Shown: one piece after another, positions 57,908 to 64,000 of the stretch | Layout: each line of letters begins with the position of its first letter | Numbering within the stretch: the first letter of the stretch is position 1 | Assembly (NCBI RefSeq): GCF_000715075.1 | Contig: NC_134087.1 | Location: 193,037,276 to 193,101,275 of the forward strand | Direction of reading: 5' to 3' | Source: Nicotiana tabacum | Lineage: Eukaryota > Streptophyta > Magnoliopsida > Solanales > Solanaceae | Length of the DNA stretch: 64,000 nt | Notes under the pieces: model-generated | Database searches by the model: none | Told to the model about the DNA's origin: nothing | Seen by the model: only the letters and a program-made list of their open reading frames with translations | Program-made: the position numbers and the translations under genes

Positions 57908-58118
57908 TCTATGTTCGTACACGAGTAGTTATTTTGGTCTGATAGGCCTGTATGTTTTATGTATAAGTTGGTATCACATGTTGTATTCTACTTATCTCAC
58001 GGCAGTCTTCCGGCTCAGTTATCTCTGATAGTATGACATGAAAATATACATTATGTTGGCACTCGGTTGAGTAAGGTATCGGGTGCCCGTCGCGGCCCAT
58101 CAGTTTGGGTCGTGACAA
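57908..58118 (+). repeat. 3' end of the interrupted family X LTR
   Basis: Plus-oriented LTR end: GTATAAGTTGGTATCACATG, then GCACTCGGTTGAGTAAGGTA and the terminal CAGTTTGGGTCGTGACA. It continues the LTR that stopped at 49,307, with about 150 bp lost at the junction. It shares its end sequence with the inverted start of the nested LTRs. Confidence 0.75.
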
Positions 58119-58478
58119 TGAAATAGCAGGAGAAGTCAAGCCAGGGATTGATTTGGGAAATAGGGTCATAGACGACGTTGCCGAGGCCCAAGTAAAATAT
58201 AGGAGGTTACGCAAAAGGATTTTTGAATCTGAGGCCAGACATTTGGAACAACACAAAACGGACATGGAAGCAATCAATGAATGGAGAGAAATCACTACTA
58301 AATTAACACAAAGGTTAGAGTATTTAGAGCACGGATGGATGGAGCTTGAAGGGAAGATGAGAAACAGGGTTACACGCTGTCAAAACATGGATGGAAATGA
58401 AGTAGGTCTCCTAGCAAGGGCGTATCTGCTGCTGGACATGCGCAACCTGGGGAACTTGATCGATGGAACAAAGAAGGC
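58119..58478 (+). pseudogene. Coiled-coil ORF fragment carried by a gypsy-type element
   Basis: Open frame of about 120 codons without its own start. It is charged and helical (AEAQVKYRRLRKRIFESEAR, LEQHKTDMEAINEWREI, TQRLEYLEHGWMELEGKM, NLIDGTKKA). It resembles the C-terminal part of ORFs that precede gag in some Solanaceae gypsy elements and of plant DUF7745-type proteins; this is recall, not a search result. It is cut on the left by an LTR end and on the right by a solo LTR. Confidence 0.5.
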
Positions 58479-59209
58479 TGTTTACCTTGAAAATGGTAAT
58501 TACAATTATATTTGATTTTGTGGTTCTAAAAATACGTGATTTATTTTAATACTAGTTGTTAAGCGATAGATGCTAAGTATGAGCTCGAAAGGTAAAGTAA
58601 GAGTAAGAGGTAGTGTGGTTATTCAAACCAAATGGCTACGAATCGGGGTCTTCGACCGACCTTAGCCGGGCCTCGAGGTTGAGCTAATGAGCTTGATTGG
58701 GGATGATCAATGAAGGATTAACATTTATGATCAATGATGAATTATAAATGAGGAACAATCAATGAAATACAATAAATGTAAGCAATAAATCAAAGGAAAG
58801 ACAATGGAGAATGTTTTAGTTAGAGAGCAGGGAATGTTCTTCTTCTTCTATTGAATATCATATCCCTTTACAAAATGACAAGGGTCCCCCTTATATAGGA
58901 GGGAGAATCCCAACATAGTACATGTGCATTTATTACAAAGATATGCCACTGGCACAACTATTTAATGCCACGGTACGGACTTGTACTATTCTTGTAGACC
59001 TGGTCAGCTTTAGCCACATGCCTTTTGAGAATTTCCCTCTTGTCTAAGATAGCCACCAATTTGCGCTGCCCCGAGGTCGAGCACTGGGAAGCCTCAAGGT
59101 CAAACCTTGAGCTGTGCTTCGAGGCTTCTGAAGACGGGCTGTGAAATGCCATAATTATCACAAAATCGGACTCTCCAATTTTAGCCGTATACAAAGTCCA
59201 AGCATGGAA
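58479..59209 (-). repeat. Solo LTR inserted in the coiled-coil ORF region
   Basis: On the minus strand it starts near TGCTTGGACTTTGTATACGG and ends near CAAGGTAAACA. It has a TATA box (CTCCTATATAAGGGG, near 58,888-58,902) and a CTTCTTCTTCTATTGA-type leader. AAGGC before and AAGGT after may be the 5-bp duplication; the exact outer edge is between 59,204 and 59,209. No internal element sequence is attached. Confidence 0.6.
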
Positions 59210-59670
59210 AAGGTCCTTCTGGGACCAAATAGATTAGAAATTATGCTTTACTTACTTTCTAGACTCGTTTAGGCTTTGGTTGTAATAAGGCACATGCCAT
59301 TAGTGACTCTTTATTAGTATTGTCATTTTAGTAGAGATTTGGTTTATTTTTCATAGTAATGAAATGACGCAGTTATTGGCATAAATTTTCTCCAAATCTA
59401 TATGTCGCTTAGGCCTACCTCGGGCACAATGAGGTCCCCAAATTAGGACACGAATTTATAATTCCGCAATATGTGTTTAAATACTGCAAACAACATTTTA
59501 ATACTCTTACCGAATTGTTTACCTTTTCTTTTTTCTTTTTTCTTTATTTGTTTATTCACATCCCCTAAGGTTGGTTCATGCATACTTGCATCATCAGCAT
59601 ATTATACCAGATCAAGAGGTCCTCCACCTTCTCCTCCTCCAAGCGATCCTAAAAGCAAAGCAAATGCCAG
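59210..59670 (+). other. Leader region before gypsy gag
   Basis: AT-rich, with a polypyrimidine run (59,520-59,570). An open frame from 59,471 enters the gag frame, but the first part is hydrophobic and low in complexity and probably non-coding leader read through by chance. Confidence 0.4.
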
Positions 59671-61497
59671 AATGGATGATACAAGCAATATCAAGAAAGA
59701 CAATGCCATGCATGAAGAGAATGTCGAAACTTCAGATGGTCGAAGCACTCCAGCATCGAATGACTTGGTTTTACGATTGGAAAGAAGATATTGGAGTTAC
59801 AAGGGTAACTCGAGCGGGTTCATAACTTGACAAACCTCTCCCTCACCTTGAACATCCCCAACATCAACCAACAAAACACCAAAAACCCAGCACCTCCCCA
59901 GAACACACAAAACCAACAAAATCCTCCCGCACCTCACCAATACGCCACACCGCCTCAAAACCCCAATCCTCCACCAGTACCAACTCCTCCACAACATCAT
60001 CATCAGCCAACTCAGTATCCACAAACCACTACCTATCATACTCCTCAGAACACACCACAACCTACCCCTAATCCTCAAAACTCAACTATCGACCACCACT
60101 ATACCCAAATCACTGGAGTCCATCAAAGCAACCCCATATATGTGGAAACCTTACCCCACACTCCTCATCAAACCTTATACATACCCGATTCCACCGAGAA
60201 GGACCTGCTCATCAAGAATATGGCAGAGGAACTTAATAAGCTCACAAGTCGAGTCCAAGGTGTCGAAGGGGGTAAAGGCATTGAGGGATTGAACTATGAG
60301 GATCTATGCATTCAGCTGGACGTAGAACTGCTATAGGGTTACAAACCTCCGAAGTTCAAGATGTTTGACAGAATAGGTGCATCTAAGGACATACTGTGAC
60401 AAACTCGTAGGAGCTGGAAAGGATGAAAGGATTCACATGAAATTATTCATGAGGAGCCTCACTGGAGATGCCCTATCTTGGTACATCAGTCAAAATCCAA
60501 AGAAGTGGGTTAGTTGGGTAAGCATGGCATCAGATTTCATGGACCGATTTAGGTTTAAATGGAGAATGCACCACATGTCTTCTACATCCAGAATCTCAAG
60601 AAGAAACCAACAGATACTTTTCGCAAGTATGCTACTCGGTGGAGATCAGAAGCTGCAAAAGTGAGGCCGACAATGGAAGAAGAGCAGATGAACAAGTTCT
60701 TTGTCCGGGCCCAGGATCCACAATACTACAAAAGGTTAATGGTTATCAAGAATCACAAATTCTCCGACATCATCAAATTGGGGAAAGAATTAAAGAAGGA
60801 ATCAAGAGTGGAATGGTAACTAATTTTAAGGCATAAAAGGCTACGAACAAATCTTTGCAGTCAGGGGTATATCCAAAAAGAAAGAAGTAGGGGCCGTGAT
60901 GGTGGCCCAAGGTCCAAAATCTCCTCTTACATATCAAACACCTCCACCTAAATATCAGCCTTCACCTCCCAGATATCCGCAAACTGCCACCGCCTACCAT
61001 ACTTATAACACATAACCTGCATATTATCATTCACCACCACCAGCCCGCCAAACTACAAAAAACCCAGACCAAATTTCGACCGCAAACCACCCAGGCAATA
61101 CACTCCTATTGCTGAACCGATTGATCAGCTCTATGAAAGACTGAAGGTTGCTGGTTATGTCACCTCCATTCCCACTGTTGCAATGGAAAACTCTTCCCAG
61201 TGGATTAATCCGAACAAGACATGTGTCTATCACTCGGGCATGAAGGGACACACTATCGATGAATGTCCCACTTTGAAGGATAAGATCCAGGCGCTGATTG
61301 ACACTAAGTTTATACAAGCAAAAGAGGCTGCACCTAATGTCCGTAACAATCCTCTCCTAGATCACAGGGGTGAGGGGGTAAATGTGATAGAAATTGATGA
61401 AGAATGGGATCCAGAAGGATCAATTGGACTCATTCGTGAAGGGGATGAAACCACAATATCTCCAGTCACTCCCATACCAATTATAGTGCAAATTTAG
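59671..61497 (+). pseudogene. Gypsy gag (Tat lineage), broken
   Basis: Gag precursor in several frames. N-terminus from ATG 59,671; frame change near 59,785; a long Pro/Gln/Asn-rich stretch (59,870-60,110); then NMAEELNKLTSRVQGVEG. A TAG at 60,334 precedes the core domain (MKLFMRSLTGDALSWYISQN and YATRWRSEAAKVRPTMEEEQ), with a shift near 60,570. A zinc-knuckle-like CVYHSGMKGHTIDEC lies at 61,210-61,254. The order matches gag of Tat-like gypsy elements. Stops and shifts preclude function. Confidence 0.82.
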
Positions 61498-63000
61498 TCA
61501 CCAATTGAGGTTGAAATGGCCACGCCAACTCCGGTTGAGGTTAAAACAACAATGTACACAGCCTCACTAGCTCCATTTGAGGTGGAAGTGACCACACCCT
61601 TCACTATGATGGTAGCACCCACACCGTCCTTTAATTTCAATGTTATACCGTAGGACTATGCTGCAGAGGCAAGAAGAAAAGGAAAAGGGAAAATAGAAGA
61701 AATAGGTACCGCATAGGCTTGACCAGGACCAGTAGGGTTTACACACCTGAGCATCTGGGAGGAACAAGTAAAGAAGCCGCCCCAAGCAGCCTATCATTGA
61801 AACAGGCCCGGATAATCTTTGGAGGAAGGCGCAAGCAAGAGAATATTCTGTGGTTGATCATCTGAACAAAACCCATGCTCAGATATCTATTCTATCATTA
61901 CTATAGAATTCTGAGATACATAGGAATGCATTAATAAAAGTGTTGAATGAAGCTTACGTGCCCAACAACATCACCAGTAGAGAGATGGACAACATAGTAG
62001 GGCAAGTACTGGAAAGCCACAATATCACTTTTCACGAAGACGAGTTACCACCAGAAGGGTTAAGTCATAACAGGGCACTGCATATCACAGTACAATTTGA
62101 AGACTAATTCATCGCCAGGGTCCTGATAGATGGGGGTTCAAGTCTCAACATCTATCCATTAACCACTTTGAAAAGGTTAGGTAAGGATTTCCATGAGATA
62201 CGACCGGGGAGTATGAATGTGAAAGCATTTGATGGGTCTCAAAGGGCCACAATTGGAGAAATAAACCTTTATATTTGAAGATGGGCCCGACTTGGTTTGA
62301 TATTGAATTTCAAGTATTGGACATATCCGCCACATACAGTCTGTTGTTGGGACGACCTTGGATACATGCTGCTGGAGCCGTAGCTTCTATGTTACACCAG
62401 GCTGTGAAGTTCGAATGGAATCATCAGGAAGTGATCATTCATGGAGACGGATGTAATCCCATTTGCACCAATCAAACCATTCGGGTTGTTGAGAATAGAA
62501 AGAAGTTGGGTGGAGAGACATACCATCGCATCGAGCGCGTCAATGCAATTGAGAAAGACAAGTGGTGGAGTAATAAGATTGAAACATACTGTTATGGACA
62601 GGGTATGAACTCAGTAAAGGTCTCGACAAGAATCTCCAGGGTATCCCTAAGCCAATACAACCAAAACGTCATGACACAACCTTTGGGCTTGGATACCAGT
62701 ACACCTGGCAGGAGTACGATGATTGGTCGCTACCATGGCGTGGTCCCTATTACCCTCTTGAACAACCAATACCGCATTTGCGTCAGACATTTCAATAGAC
62801 TGATATGATATGGGGGTCTTAGAAGATGAGGCTTTAGCTGGCCTAAGGAATCTGTTTCTAGATGATGAATACATGGACTGGAATGCAATAGTTGATGAGG
62901 AGGAGGAGGAGGAAGACCTTACAATCCATACCGTGGGAAAAGGCTATTCTCAAGAATTGGACTGATACACCATCCCGGGCCCGTCGAGTTCCTATGTAGC
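61498..63000 (+). pseudogene. Gypsy aspartic protease region with G-patch-like segment, broken
   Basis: After a Val/Thr/Pro-rich linker, the protease active site reads VLIDGGSSLNI near 62,125-62,157. It is followed by MNVKAFDGSQRATIGEI and, after a TGA near 62,276, LLLGRPWIHAAGA near 62,340. Near 62,605-62,660 a shifted frame shows a G-patch-like GLDKNLQG word; a G-patch after protease is known in some plant gypsy elements. Acidic glutamate-rich residues (62,895-62,920) precede the spacer. Confidence 0.78.
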
Positions 63001-63210
63001 CTGGCAATTAGCATGATCTATTTTTAAAAGCAATTTTCAGTATTTTGTTTAGACGCATTTTGTTTTGAAATAATTGCTCGAGTTATCGGGTTGTACTTGT
63101 TTTAATGTTCTCAAGATTTATTTAATGAATTGCTATTTTAGTATTTATTATTATCTTTTACATTTTCTCTCTACAACATTATTATTAATTATCCTGATGA
63201 ACCAATAACT

Positions 63211-64000
63211 ATGACATGTAAGGAGACAACACAACATAAGGATAGTGACTCAGAAGAGATAGATGAAGAGGGTGTGATACCTGAGGAAATTGTCAGAGAA
63301 ATTGAGAATTTTGAGAATAATCTTAAGTCCAACTTGGACGAAACTGAGATAGTAAACTTGGGAGATTCCGAAACAGCCAAAAAAACCTGCATAAGCATCC
63401 ACTTGTCACCATCAGAAAAAGAAGAATACACCAGTTTCCTGAAGGAGTATGAGGACATTTTTGCATGGTCATATGATGATATGACTAGTTTGAGCACGTC
63501 TATAGTGGCTCATAAACTACCTACCAATTCGATGTGTCCGCCTGTGAAACAGAAACTCAGAAAGTTCAAACCTGATATGAGTATGATAATCAAAGAGGAA
63601 GTCACCAAGAAGATCCAAGCTAAGGTTCTCAGAGTGGTCGAATACCCTACTTGGTTAGCCAACATCGTGCCAGTTCCGAAGAAGGATGGGAAGGTTAGAG
63701 TATGTGTCGACTATCGAGAATTAAACAAAGCAAGTCCCAAAGATGATTTCTCGTTACCCAATAAACACATACTGATTGACAACTATGCCAAGCATGAACT
63801 CCAATCCTTTGTGGATTGCTTCATGGGATACTATCAGATCTAGATGGATGAGGAAGATGGTGAGAAAATAGGTTTTATCATTCCGTGGGGGATGTATTGT
63901 TATAAAATGATGCCGTTTGGCCTGAAGAATGCTGGAGCCACTTATATGAAAGCCATGATGACCATTTTCCGTGACATGATTCACAAAAAAATAGAGGTGT
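63211..64000 (+). pseudogene. Gypsy reverse transcriptase, N-terminal part (continues past window)
   Basis: Opens at ATG 63,211 with an acidic region, then YEDIFAWSYDDMTSL and the RT fingers: WLANIVPVPKKDGKVRVCVD and YRELNKASPKDDF. A TAG at 63,841 interrupts the frame just after FMGYYQI; the same frame continues with MMPFGLKNAGATY to the window edge. The YVDD box would lie just beyond 64,000. Layout and sequence style fit the Tat lineage. The leading 63,000-63,210 is an AT-rich spacer. Confidence 0.88.

Noticed and set aside
44763..64000. Possible endogenous pararetrovirus.
   Set aside because: The order gag, zinc knuckle, protease, RT with LTR-type neighbours fits gypsy elements; no movement-protein or viral coat features were seen.
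1..64000. tRNA, rRNA or organelle DNA insertions.
   Set aside because: No cloverleaf with paired A and B boxes outside SINEs, no rRNA motifs and no recognisable chloroplast or mitochondrial genes were seen by eye; a tRNAscan and organelle search would settle it.

Overview
The window looks like nuclear DNA of a flowering plant, most likely a Solanaceae such as Nicotiana. The reasons are AT-rich intergenic DNA, long GT-AG introns, two plant-type intron-containing genes, and a dense load of nested LTR retrotransposons, RTE-type LINEs, Au-type SINE pieces and hAT, Stowaway and Harbinger-like MITEs. The species call rests on remembered repeat families and is an inference. No organellar, bacterial or CRISPR features were seen.

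Host genes: (1) a glycine-rich, probably secreted cell-wall-type protein at about 11.28-12.16 kb (+), whose first ATG and glycine-rich body are in different frames; (2) a BAP31-like ER membrane protein at 22,160-26,143 (+), with two exons, a 3.3-kb intron and a C-terminal KKXX signal; (3) a TBC-domain RabGAP at 27,425-34,772 (-), with seven exons, both catalytic finger motifs intact and 394 codons reconstructed from splice signals. Genes 2 and 3 converge. Their introns collected a Stowaway-like MITE, a hAT MITE with a SINE inside it, and a 2-kb RTE LINE with a perfect 14-bp target-site duplication.

Layout: 0-2 kb, edge of a copia-type element (-) with its LTR; 2-3.4 kb, two MITEs; 3.4-9.4 kb, a decayed Ty1/copia element (-); 11.2-12.2 kb, glycine-rich gene; 13.07-20.06 kb, a non-autonomous LTR element with a perfect GTATA duplication that lacks gag-pol but carries about 20 copies of a 92-bp repeat and an antisense, intron-containing gene with its own TATA box; 21-22 kb, MITE and TA repeat; 22-35 kb, the two convergent genes; 35.7-39.2 kb, MITEs, a hAT transposase tail and a hairpin-rich tandem array; 40.38-43.65 kb, a 3.3-kb solo LTR with a perfect AATAT duplication; 44.8-46.4 kb, a gypsy gag remnant; 46.4-46.9 kb, a hAT end carrying a 68-bp SINE fragment; 46.9-58.1 kb, an LTR element invaded by an inverted element of its own family; 58.1-64.0 kb, a decayed gypsy element (apparently Tat lineage) with gag, protease and RT, interrupted by a solo LTR and running off the window end.

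The most unusual object is the 7-kb element at 13.07-20.06 kb: a retroelement shell whose only recognisable gene runs against the element's own transcription.
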